From positions 1-8,769 of the forward strand of contig JBHHXH010000089.1 in NCBI GenBank assembly GCA_046756925.1: a stretch of DNA of 8,769 nucleotides. Reading direction: 5' to 3'. The position numbers and the translations under genes were made by a program. This stretch comes from JAJDBU01 sp046756925 (lineage in GTDB: Bacteria; Nitrospirota; Nitrospiria; SBBL01; JAADHI01). Positions 1 to 5,556 of the stretch are shown here, in pieces; positions within the stretch are counted from its first letter, which is position 1, and each line of letters begins with the position of its first letter. A model generated the notes under the pieces. That model did no database searches, was not told the origin of the DNA, and saw only the letters and a program-made list of their open reading frames with translations.

Positions 1-567
1 TTTATGCCCTACATCCAGCAGATCGCCGGATTGGCGGGTGTGAACTACCGGATTGAACCGTGGATGTACCGTGAAGAAAACGGTTGCGAACTGGGAACGA
101 TGTTCCAACCTTGCGTCGCGGGCGCGTCCGACCCGGCCACGCCGACCATCCTGGCGCACGCGGGTGATCCGGTTCGCATCCATGTCTTCGGGGCCTTTAA
201 CGAACAGAATCAGATGTTCAGCCTCGAAGGGCATAGCTGGCCCTTTAAGATCAACATGGCCGGTGCGGACCAGATGCACACCGAGGAATTCGGGTCTTCG
301 GAGAACCTCGATGTCATGTTGACTTCCGCGGGCGGGCCAACGGCGATCCCGGGCATTTATCTCTGGCAGAACCATCGGCTGCCTTATGCGGCGGCGGGTC
401 AATGGGGCTACTTCAAGGTCCTGCCGTCCGGCAACCAAGCGATTCTTCCGCTGAACACCGGCGGGGGGATTGGAAACCGAATGGCGGACGTCCCTCAGGA
501 GACGGCGCCGGAAGTCTTGTCGGATGTAAAAGAGACACCAGGACCGGTTTCCATGCTCGAAAAATAA
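1..567 (+). CDS. C-terminal part of a multicopper-oxidase-like cupredoxin protein (5' end outside window)
   Basis: The frame is open from the first base of the window, there is no ribosome binding site before the Met at position 4, and the product would begin inside a domain, so this is the 3' end of a longer gene. The 187 visible residues (numbered from that Met) form a beta-rich cupredoxin-like domain. GDPVRIHVFGA is followed by EGHSW (residues 75-79) and a closing block LWQNHRLPY (120-128) leading into AAGQWGYFKVLP, which is laid out like the last domain of multicopper oxidases. The canonical His-x2-His-x-His-Gly-His pattern reads Q70-x2-S73-x-E75-G-H77, and the HCHxxxH block reads Q122-N-H124-x3-Y128, so most copper ligands are missing here. 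From memory, large bacterial copper-oxidase-like proteins often end in this NHRxPY form, so it may be a family trait. Two Cys (28 and 37) could form a disulfide. The protein is probably exported, but its signal peptide is not visible. The fold assignment is fairly sure; enzymatic activity is unknown. It leads a run of copper-related genes on the same strand. Confidence 0.75.
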   Translation, partial: FMPYIQQIAGLAGVNYRIEPWMYREENGCELGTMFQPCVAGASDPATPTILAHAGDPVRIHVFGAFNEQNQMFSLEGHSWPFKINMAGADQMHTEEFGSSENLDVMLTSAGGPTAIPGIYLWQNHRLPYAAAGQWGYFKVLPSGNQAILPLNTGGGIGNRMADVPQETAPEVLSDVKETPGPVSMLEK

Positions 568-595
568 ACAAACAACACCATCGGTTGCATGCAGG

Positions 596-635
596 TTGGG
601 GCAAGGGTAAGTGGGAAGCTTGCTCCTTGCCCCAA
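596..635 (+). promoter_or_regulatory. Strong intergenic hairpin between the oxidase-like gene and the first cupredoxin gene
   Basis: TTGGGGCAAGG (596-606) and CCTTGCCCCAA (625-635) are perfect 11-bp inverted repeats around an 18-nt loop; AAG (609-611) and CTT (619-621) can pair inside it. The stem is GC-rich and lies 28 nt after the upstream stop codon and 18 nt before the AAGGAGG ribosome binding site of the next gene. The bases after it (ATCTGTTTGTAG) are not a clean U-tract, so it is only a doubtful rho-independent terminator. An mRNA-stability or partial-termination element that sets the ratio of the two products, or a regulator's operator, would fit equally well. The structure is certain; the function is inferred. 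Confidence 0.6.
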
Positions 636-653
636 ATCTGTTTGTAGCGAAAT

Positions 654-660
654 AAGGAGG
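654..660 (+). promoter_or_regulatory. Ribosome binding site of the first cupredoxin gene
   Basis: AAGGAGG, a near-perfect anti-16S match, lies 4 nt before the ATG at 665. It fixes the start of that gene and implies strong translation. Confidence 0.85.
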
Positions 661-664
661 ACTG

Positions 665-1633
665 ATGAAAAAGACAACACTGTTCAGTCTGGGCGTGATG
701 CTTGCCGCCATCCTCGGAACAATCGCCATGCCGCAAGCCTTCGGGTATGAAGCGGTAGACGTCAAAGACGGCGGTTCGATTTCAGGAACCATTATGCTGA
801 AAGGCGAGCGTCCGGAGGCGAGGATTTTCGCGCTTGTACTCTATCCTTTTGGGCCCTTTTGCAAGAAGATATCGGATGGAAACGGAAACGTCCGCCTCAA
901 GGATTTTGTCGTCAACCGGGACGGGGGATTATGGGAAGCGGTCGTTGCCGTAAAAAACATCGATAAAGGAAAGCCCTATCGCCCGACCGTGGCCGATTTT
1001 GTGGCGGTCGATTGCATGTTTCACCCGGCCGACATCGCCGACAGCGAAATTTTTTCGGTTGACGAAGAAGGACAGATGCATCACGAGCATCCGAATGTTG
1101 CCATCCTCCATAATCATCAGCGGATGGACATGATTAATCGCGATCCGATCATTCATAATATTCAGGTGTTTCAGAACGAGAGGGGGAATATTATTTTGAA
1201 TACGCCGCTTCCCGCCGTAAAAAAGCCAAAACCCGGTGTGGCGCCCGTGGCCTACAAGCCACGAGGAGGTGTGCTCCATTATAAAAAAGGAAAACGGATT
1301 TCGCAGATGATTTGCGGGATGCATGAATTCATGCAGAGCTGGGGCTTCGTGGTGGACAACCCCTATTATGCAAAAACGGCGAAGGACGGCAGTTATCAGA
1401 TCGACGGCCTGCCGCCTGGGACCTACACGGTGAGCATCTGGCATCCCCATTACAAGGTTTATGAGGAAAAGATTACGGTGAGGGCGAATAAAAATTCAAA
1501 GCTCGATTTTGCCTTCGATGCGTCATTGGTGAAGAATCCCGAATACGAATCTCAGAAAAAATTCCGGATCAGCCCGGCGACACCGGAGGATCAGAAGCTG
1601 CACCCAGGCGAAGAACGGATTATTATGGATTAG
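665..1633 (+). CDS. Exported cupredoxin-like protein with carboxypeptidase-regulatory-like domain (paralogue 1)
   Basis: The product has 322 residues. Residues 1-27 are a typical Sec signal peptide (MKK, hydrophobic core, predicted cleavage AFG|YE), so the protein is periplasmic or outward-facing. The body starts with a GGSISGTIMLKG beta segment. A full set of type-1 copper ligands can be read: H164 in the DPIIHN segment, then C217, H220 and M223 in CGMHEFM. This C-x2-H-x2-M loop is the form found in methylamine-utilisation/plastocyanin-like proteins fused to a carboxypeptidase-regulatory-like fold. That fold follows directly (NPYYAKTAKDGSYQIDGLPPGTYTVSIWHPH, roughly 231-261, read as NPYYAKTAKDGSY then QIDGLPPGTY). 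Two further Cys occur, in FCKK and VDCMF, at positions shared with the downstream paralogue. Unlike the paralogue it has an extra His/Met-rich stretch (MHHEHP, then HNHQRM) just before H164, which could bind a second metal ion. It probably carries one electron or delivers copper in the periplasm, perhaps to the oxidase-like protein upstream. The partner and substrate are not visible. Confidence 0.8.
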   Translation: MKKTTLFSLGVMLAAILGTIAMPQAFGYEAVDVKDGGSISGTIMLKGERPEARIFALVLYPFGPFCKKISDGNGNVRLKDFVVNRDGGLWEAVVAVKNIDKGKPYRPTVADFVAVDCMFHPADIADSEIFSVDEEGQMHHEHPNVAILHNHQRMDMINRDPIIHNIQVFQNERGNIILNTPLPAVKKPKPGVAPVAYKPRGGVLHYKKGKRISQMICGMHEFMQSWGFVVDNPYYAKTAKDGSYQIDGLPPGTYTVSIWHPHYKVYEEKITVRANKNSKLDFAFDASLVKNPEYESQKKFRISPATPEDQKLHPGEERIIMD

Positions 1634-1675
1634 CGGCTCAGCTTGAATGTGCCGTACTGCGAAGACAAGGAATCG

Positions 1676-2533
1676 ATGAAAACGAAAGCATTTTTTATAG
1701 GACTGGCGATCATTCTGTTCGGCTTGATAAGCGCCCCGGCTGGGGCTTATGAAGAAGTCGAAGTGACTTCCGGCGGGACTTTAAGAGGCCGTGTTTTCTT
1801 AAACGGCACTCCGCCGCCTGCAAGGATCTATCATCTCATATTCTCTCCGAATATCACATTCTGCCGGGACATTTCAGATGGAAAAGGCAATCGACTCTTG
1901 CGTGAGTTCCGGGTTTCCGACGATGGCGGCTTTCAAGACGCCATCGTTTCTATTGTTGGGGTGAGGCAGGGGAAGGCCTTTGATTTTACCCCAAGGATCG
2001 ATATCGAACATTGCAGGATTACACCCTTTGTCACGCCGATTCGGAACTACCACCCTGTGACCATTGTTAATAAGGATCCGATTAATCACGATATTCAGGC
2101 CTATACGATGAAGGGTGAATACACCTTTGCGATGTTCAATAAACCGATGCTTGGGGGGACTCATGCCGAAAGGGAGGTCGTTTTCCGAAAAGGGCATTAC
2201 CTGTTTCGGACGCAGTGCGGGGTGCATGACTATATGCAGTCTTGGGGGATGGCGGTTGGAAACCCCTATTTTGCCGTGACGGATGCCTTGGGGCGGTTCG
2301 AGATTTCGGGGGTTCCGCCGGGTACTTATTTTGTGCTTGCGTGGCATCCGCATATGAAAGTACAGGCACGGGAGGTGACGATCCCGCCGAATGAAACCGT
2401 ATCGATCGACTATGTGTTCGATTCTTCCGAAGTGCATATACCGTTGCACGATCTTCAAACCAATTATCGTCTCGGTACTTGGTTGGAACCCCATCACTTA
2501 GTACCTCCGAAGATTGAGTTGCAAGAACGGTAA
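1676..2533 (+). CDS. Exported cupredoxin-like protein with carboxypeptidase-regulatory-like domain (paralogue 2)
   Basis: I chose the ATG at 1676 because an AAGGA ribosome binding site (1667-1671) precedes it and it gives a clean signal peptide (MKTKAFF..., predicted cleavage AGA|YE after residue 24). An in-frame TTG at 1643 would add 11 residues in front of the signal and is less likely. The product has 285 residues and is clearly a tandem paralogue of the upstream gene: shared blocks include GG-TL-RG, FCRDISDGKGN, NKDPINHDIQ, CGVHDYMQSWG, NPYFAVTDA and GVPPGTYFVLAWHPH. Putative type-1 copper ligands are H138, C181, H184 and M187. The extra Cys pair (FCRD, EHCRI) is conserved with the paralogue. 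The His-rich insertion of paralogue 1 is absent. The 42-nt gap after the previous stop codon indicates co-transcription. The likely role is periplasmic electron transfer or copper binding; two diverged copies suggest different redox potentials or partners. Confidence 0.8.
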   Translation: MKTKAFFIGLAIILFGLISAPAGAYEEVEVTSGGTLRGRVFLNGTPPPARIYHLIFSPNITFCRDISDGKGNRLLREFRVSDDGGFQDAIVSIVGVRQGKAFDFTPRIDIEHCRITPFVTPIRNYHPVTIVNKDPINHDIQAYTMKGEYTFAMFNKPMLGGTHAEREVVFRKGHYLFRTQCGVHDYMQSWGMAVGNPYFAVTDALGRFEISGVPPGTYFVLAWHPHMKVQAREVTIPPNETVSIDYVFDSSEVHIPLHDLQTNYRLGTWLEPHHLVPPKIELQER

Positions 2534-2556
2534 AGCGGGTCTGCCGTGTTTTTGGC

Positions 2557-2730
2557 TTTTCCCATGTTGAGGTCACGGAGCACGCTTGCAAGTCGGTTTC
2601 TCCGAGGGCTTCGCGAGGAAGGACAATGCGTCGAATACGCGCTTTCTCGATTTTCTGCGATTCCAATAGACGCTGGCCGCGGGTGATCAAACCGAATTCA
2701 AGCGGGAGTTACTTTAGGGTAGCCGAATAG
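2557..2730 (+). pseudogene. Possible decayed relic of an OmpR-family response regulator
   Basis: The 222-nt gap between paralogue 2 and the CopD-like gene has no normal gene. A 40-codon frame from ATG 2564 to TGA 2686 reads LASRFLRGLREEGQCVEYA at residues 8-26, close to the start of heavy-metal OmpR-family receivers (pattern: LASFLRRGLREEGYAVDVA). Just before it, in another frame, HVEVTEH resembles the LVEDDE segment. Further on, a third frame closing with TAG at 2730 reads VIKPNSSGSYFRVAE, vaguely like the C-terminal end of such regulators (LIKTVRGVGYRFR-type). No ribosome binding site precedes the ATG. This fits an internally deleted, frameshifted regulator gene, and a copper-responsive regulator would suit the neighbours. 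The similarity is by eye over short stretches, and coincidence or a genuine 40-residue peptide cannot be excluded. Confidence 0.25.
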
Positions 2731-2745
2731 AAGCGGTATTTATTT

Positions 2746-2753
2746 AGAGGAGG
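2746..2753 (+). promoter_or_regulatory. Ribosome binding site of the CopD-like gene
   Basis: AGAGGAGG ends two bases before the GTG at 2756. If AGAGG (2746-2750) is the pairing core, the spacing is 5 nt and the GTG start is acceptable. There is no ATG until residue 15, which lies inside the first membrane helix, so GTG is the best start. Confidence 0.6.
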
Positions 2754-2755
2754 CT

Positions 2756-3214
2756 GTGCTGAGCATTATTGTTTCTTGGCTCCATTTGGTGGCCGCGATG
2801 TTTTGGATCGGCGGCAGCCTTTTCTTTGTCGCAGTGGTAGTTCCTTCCTTAAAAGAGAAGCGATTCGAAGCGGTGCGAAACGAATTGATCCGGCGGATTG
2901 GAAAACGGTTTCGATGCGCCGGATGGTTCTCCTTGGCGTTGCTCCTTATCAGCGGTACGCTTCGACTCTATCTGAATGGTGTTTCTCTCAGTCGGTACGG
3001 CGGTACTCTCTGGATAAAGCTTGGCTTGGTTTTTGTTGTGATCGGCCTGACGGTCTATCACGACTGGGCGATGGGGCCGAAGGGATCTGCTTTACGAGGG
3101 CGGAAGGCCGCCTTGGACGTTTTGTATGTGCGGGCCCGGTGGGCGGCGCGATTGAATCTTCTGACCGGGTTGCTGATTGTCTTGTTCGCTGTGGTCTTAT
3201 CCCCTGTATTTTAG
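2756..3214 (+). CDS. CopD-like four-helix integral membrane protein
   Basis: The product has 152 residues and starts at GTG. Four hydrophobic segments are visible: about 5-30 (WLHLVAAMFWIGGSLFFVA), 56-74, 85-103 and 134-152. The first, with H10 and the HLVAAMFWIGG pattern, is the hallmark of the CopD/PcoD copper-resistance superfamily; H102 in VYHDW at the end of helix 3 is a second candidate metal or heme ligand. Proteins of this family sit in the inner membrane and are linked to copper uptake or delivery to the periplasm; biochemical proof for short stand-alone members is thin. The length fits single-domain CopD-like proteins rather than full PcoD (about 300 residues). It follows two exported cupredoxins after a 222-nt gap, so it may have its own promoter. 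A different small four-helix family with the same first-helix motif is possible. Confidence 0.7.
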   Translation: MLSIIVSWLHLVAAMFWIGGSLFFVAVVVPSLKEKRFEAVRNELIRRIGKRFRCAGWFSLALLLISGTLRLYLNGVSLSRYGGTLWIKLGLVFVVIGLTVYHDWAMGPKGSALRGRKAALDVLYVRARWAARLNLLTGLLIVLFAVVLSPVF

Positions 3215-3274
3215 TTGTGGCCACCGAGACGGTCTTTTCGGATGGCAAGGAGATGATGGACCGTTCGGTTTTTT

Positions 3275-3280
3275 GGGGAG
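3275..3280 (+). promoter_or_regulatory. Ribosome binding site deciding the hemerythrin-like start
   Basis: GGGGAG lies 5 nt before the ATG at 3286. Upstream in-frame ATGs at 3253 and 3256 have AAGGAG (3247-3252) directly abutting or only 3 nt away, which is too close, so 3286 is preferred. Confidence 0.5.
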
Positions 3281-3285
3281 CGTTC

Positions 3286-3843
3286 ATGAATGATCAATCA
3301 CAATCTGAAAGTACATCTGCCGTATATTGGGATCCGATCGTCTCCCTGAAATACGAACACCAAATGGCATTGCAGCGATTGGAGGCGATCGAACGCACCC
3401 TACAGTATTTGGAAACACTGCCGAAAGGGATGGTTCCGGAAAAAAGGAAGGTCGAACAGTCCCGTTTGCGTGAAGGCGTTTTATCTCTAGAGCAGGGAAT
3501 GGACCTTCATTTTCATAAAGAGGAAGATGCGCTTTTTCCAGTATTGGCGAAGTATATCGGAAAGGAGCACGGTCCTATTGAGGTCATGCTTGATGAACAT
3601 GAACAGCTCCGATTAATATTGTCCGATTGGAAAAAGTGCGTGTGCGAATTATGTAAACGTTCGGGTCCGGAGCGGGAGCCGGTTTTAAGAACGGTGACGA
3701 CCGCCGGTTACGAGGCGATCCGTCTGCTGCGTCTTCATATTAAAAAGGAGAATCAAATCCTCTTCGAGATATGCGAGGCCTCTTTGTCTCCTGAAGAAAA
3801 AAGGGCGGTCGCCCGGAAAATCAAAACGCTCGGTGTCGGGTGA
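3286..3843 (+). CDS. Hemerythrin-like HHE-domain protein
   Basis: The product has 185 residues and no signal peptide, so it is cytoplasmic. It is almost all helical, with the ligand pattern of the hemerythrin/HHE cation-binding family: H25 (KYEHQ), H75/H77 with E80 (HFHKEEDALFP), H95 (KEHGPIE), H105 (DEHEQLR) and H151 with E155 (HIKKENQILF). Family members bind a non-heme di-iron centre and act in O2 or NO sensing, O2 storage, or iron-sulfur repair; the sequence does not say which. An additional C118-x-C120-x2-C123 cluster and C163 are not standard hemerythrin features and could bind metal or be redox-active. The frame remains open well upstream, overlapping the CopD-like gene in another frame, but residues there are not family-like. 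The gene lies 71 nt after the CopD-like gene in the same direction, so co-transcription is likely. Its stop codon is 8 nt from the stop of the convergent ATPase gene. Confidence 0.82.
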   Translation: MNDQSQSESTSAVYWDPIVSLKYEHQMALQRLEAIERTLQYLETLPKGMVPEKRKVEQSRLREGVLSLEQGMDLHFHKEEDALFPVLAKYIGKEHGPIEVMLDEHEQLRLILSDWKKCVCELCKRSGPEREPVLRTVTTAGYEAIRLLRLHIKKENQILFEICEASLSPEEKRAVARKIKTLGVG

Positions 3844-3851
3844 ATACTCCT

Positions 3852-5162
3852 TTAGGGTGCCAACTCTTCTGTCGCTTTTATGACTTCTTCCAAAGTCGTC
3901 ACCCCAGCGCGCACCTTTTGGAGTCCGTCTTCAAACAAGGACTTCATGCCATCAGAGCGCGCTGCTTGTAGCATTTCGGTATCGGGCGCATTGTCCGCCA
4001 TCAAGGTCTTTATCAGGCGCGTGCAAGGCAATATTTCGAAGAGCGCCGTTCTCCCCCGATATCCGATGCCGCTGCAGGCTTCGCAGCCGACTTCCTTATA
4101 AAATGTCGTATTCGACGGCAGGTTGAGTTCGCCTAGAATCGATTTTTCCGGTATATACGTCCGTCGGCAGCTGGGACAGAGTTTTCGGACCAAGCGCTGT
4201 GAGAATACGCAATTCAAGACGGATTCGATGAAGCCTCCGTTGATTCCAATTTCGCGTAAGCTTGTAATCGCGCCGACGGCGGTGTTGGCCGGCATGGTGC
4301 TGAAGATCATGTGTCCGGCGAGCGCGGCGCGGACGCAAATGCTGGCCGTGTCCCGATCTCTTATTTCTCCCACATAGATCATATCCGGATCTTGATGGAG
4401 TATCGATTTTAAGGCATCCGCATAGGTCATTCCGGAAGCGTGATCGATTTGGCTTTGGACGATGCCTTCGATCTCTCTTTCGATCGTGTCCTCGATGGTC
4501 ACGATATTTTTATCGGCGTGATTCATGCTCTGAATCATCGAATAGATGGTCGTTGTTTTTCCGTTCCCTGCCGGGCCGGCTGCGAGGACGAGCCCTCGTG
4601 CCGCCTTCGTCGTTTTTACGAGGGCGTTCAGATTTTCTTCGGATAAGCCGATGTCTAATAGATTCGGGACCTTGGACGATTTGTCCAACACTTTCAGAAC
4701 AATATTTTCTCCATAGATCGCGGGATAGGTCGAGGTCCGGATTTCGATATTTTTCCCCTTGATTTGAGGTGCGATCCGGCCTTCCTGTGGGAATTTCTTG
4801 TCCGTAATATCGAGACCGGACATGATTTTTATCCTGGAGCGTATCGGCCCGGCCAGGCTGGAAGAGAGCCGATGTCTGTTGTATAGGTAGCCGTCGATAC
4901 GGAAACGCACGTCCAAGGTTTCTTTTTTAGGGTCCAAATGGATATCCGATGCGCCTTCCACAATGGCTTGGGCGATGAAATTGTTGACGATCTGGACGAT
5001 CTGGGTATCTTCCGACGCCTTTCTTAATCGGATTTCATTGATTTCCTTGGCATAGGCATTCATTTCCCTGGTTTCTATCTTTCCTTCCTTGAACTCCTCG
5101 GATATTTCGTTGATCAATTCTTGTTTTTTTTCTTCGGCTTCATATCGTTGATCGATCATCAT
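3852..5162 (-). CDS. Short GspE/PilB-family secretion or pilus ATPase
   Basis: The product has 436 residues; the start at 5162 is set by GAGGAGG 5 nt upstream (the frame continues open for 102 further codons, but those residues are not family-like). Visible motifs: an SDIHLDP...VRFRIDG N2 domain (about 72-91), Walker A GPAGNGKT (196-203, K202), Asp box TIED (D225), Walker B with GEIRD (E266), the GH of the His box (H284), and a zinc-binding tetracysteine C329-x2-C332...C360-x2-C363. These mark the hexameric ATPases that drive type II secretion or type IV pilus assembly. Oddities: the N-terminal MshEN/GspE-N domain that normally docks on the inner-membrane platform is absent (family members are usually about 500-570 residues); the motif STLHTN reads STMPAN, replacing the second His-box histidine with Pro (P291); TIEDPVE reads TIEDTIE. 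No pilin, platform or secretin gene is in the window, so this is an orphan or specialised copy. ATP binding looks intact. It may be a PilB-like motor or a regulatory relative. Confidence 0.85.
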   Translation of the reverse strand: MMIDQRYEAEEKKQELINEISEEFKEGKIETREMNAYAKEINEIRLRKASEDTQIVQIVNNFIAQAIVEGASDIHLDPKKETLDVRFRIDGYLYNRHRLSSSLAGPIRSRIKIMSGLDITDKKFPQEGRIAPQIKGKNIEIRTSTYPAIYGENIVLKVLDKSSKVPNLLDIGLSEENLNALVKTTKAARGLVLAAGPAGNGKTTTIYSMIQSMNHADKNIVTIEDTIEREIEGIVQSQIDHASGMTYADALKSILHQDPDMIYVGEIRDRDTASICVRAALAGHMIFSTMPANTAVGAITSLREIGINGGFIESVLNCVFSQRLVRKLCPSCRRTYIPEKSILGELNLPSNTTFYKEVGCEACSGIGYRGRTALFEILPCTRLIKTLMADNAPDTEMLQAARSDGMKSLFEDGLQKVRAGVTTLEEVIKATEELAP

Positions 5163-5167
5163 GTAAA

Positions 5168-5174
5168 CCTCCTC
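5168..5174 (-). promoter_or_regulatory. Ribosome binding site of the GspE/PilB-like gene
   Basis: On the minus strand GAGGAGG is followed by TTTAC and then ATG at 5162, an ideal 5-nt spacing. This argues against translation of the longer open frame that extends to 5468. Confidence 0.85.
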
Positions 5175-5282
5175 GTTTGATGCGGTGACGTTTCGACGAT
5201 GTATCCTGGTGATTGGATCATTTGGTCGGAAGAAAATGCATCTATCGGGTCGGATATTACGATGCGATGGTGATATTCTCCG

Positions 5283-5314
5283 TTGAAGCGTGGAAATGTT
5301 TTGAAGCGTGGAAA
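5283..5314. repeat. Pair of 14-bp direct repeats, 18-bp period
   Basis: TTGAAGCGTGGAAA occurs exactly at 5283-5296 and again at 5301-5314, with TGTT between. The pair lies about 120-150 nt upstream of the ATPase start. Direct repeats near two helical turns apart are a common layout for regulator binding sites, but a small replication-slippage duplication would look the same. The 8-mer TTGAAGCG recurs at 5513-5520. Confidence 0.55.
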
Positions 5315-5431
5315 ATAGTTTTGGAAATATGCGATGATCCGCGGTTTCCAATGAAATGCACGACGGGCAGGCCTGTTTAATCTTGCGGTAGAGCTGAAAG
5401 AGCGCCGTTTCCGCGTATATCCGGTCAGACG

Positions 5432-5456
5432 CCGGAAGGCATGCCGGAAAGCATGC
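5432..5456. repeat. 12-bp tandem duplication with embedded GCATGC hairpin
   Basis: CCGGAAGGCATG (5432-5443) is followed directly by CCGGAAAGCATG (5444-5455), differing at one base. The duplication creates two GCATGC palindromes (5439-5444 and 5451-5456) that can pair around a 6-nt loop. Function unknown; slippage is the simplest origin. Confidence 0.5.
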
Positions 5457-5527
5457 AGTGACAAACACGTTTTGATAAACACCTTACCCATCTCGCCTTA
5501 ATTCCACCCCAATTGAAGCGCGCCTGG

Positions 5528-5556
5528 TTGAGGGAGGGTTCTCTTGCGATTATAGT
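5528..5556 (+). promoter_or_regulatory. Candidate sigma-70 promoter on the plus strand
   Basis: TTGAGG (5528-5533), a 17-nt spacer, then TATAGT (5551-5556) matches the -35/-10 consensus at 4/6 and 5/6. It points into the AT-rich gap and towards the antisense of the receiver-kinase fusion gene, with no plus-strand coding gene downstream, so it may be fortuitous or drive a small or antisense RNA. Confidence 0.2.
5549..5554 (-). promoter_or_regulatory. Perfect -10 box, possible promoter of the ATPase gene
   Basis: On the minus strand 5554-5549 reads TATAAT, the -10 consensus. No good -35 box lies 16-18 nt before it (TTGCAG is only 13 nt away) and there is no extended -10. If used, the ATPase mRNA would have a leader of roughly 380 nt. 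Confidence 0.2.

Noticed and set aside
2521..2550. Possible terminator after paralogue 2 (ACGG...CCGT followed by TGTTTTT)
   Set aside because: The stem is only about 4 bp with a long loop, too weak to call.
2776..3285. Long N-terminal extension of the hemerythrin-like frame, overlapping the CopD-like gene
   Set aside because: It lies in a different frame across a clear membrane-protein gene and its residues are not family-like; GGGGAG before ATG 3286 gives a proper start.
3844..3851. Bidirectional terminator between the convergent hemerythrin and ATPase genes
   Set aside because: Only 8 nt separate the stop codons and no hairpin is visible there.
5163..5468. 102-codon in-frame N-terminal extension of the GspE/PilB-like protein
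   Set aside because: An ideal GAGGAGG site and ATG sit at 5174-5162, and the extension does not look like an MshEN or GspE N-domain (Cys/Pro/Arg-rich, built partly from DNA repeats).
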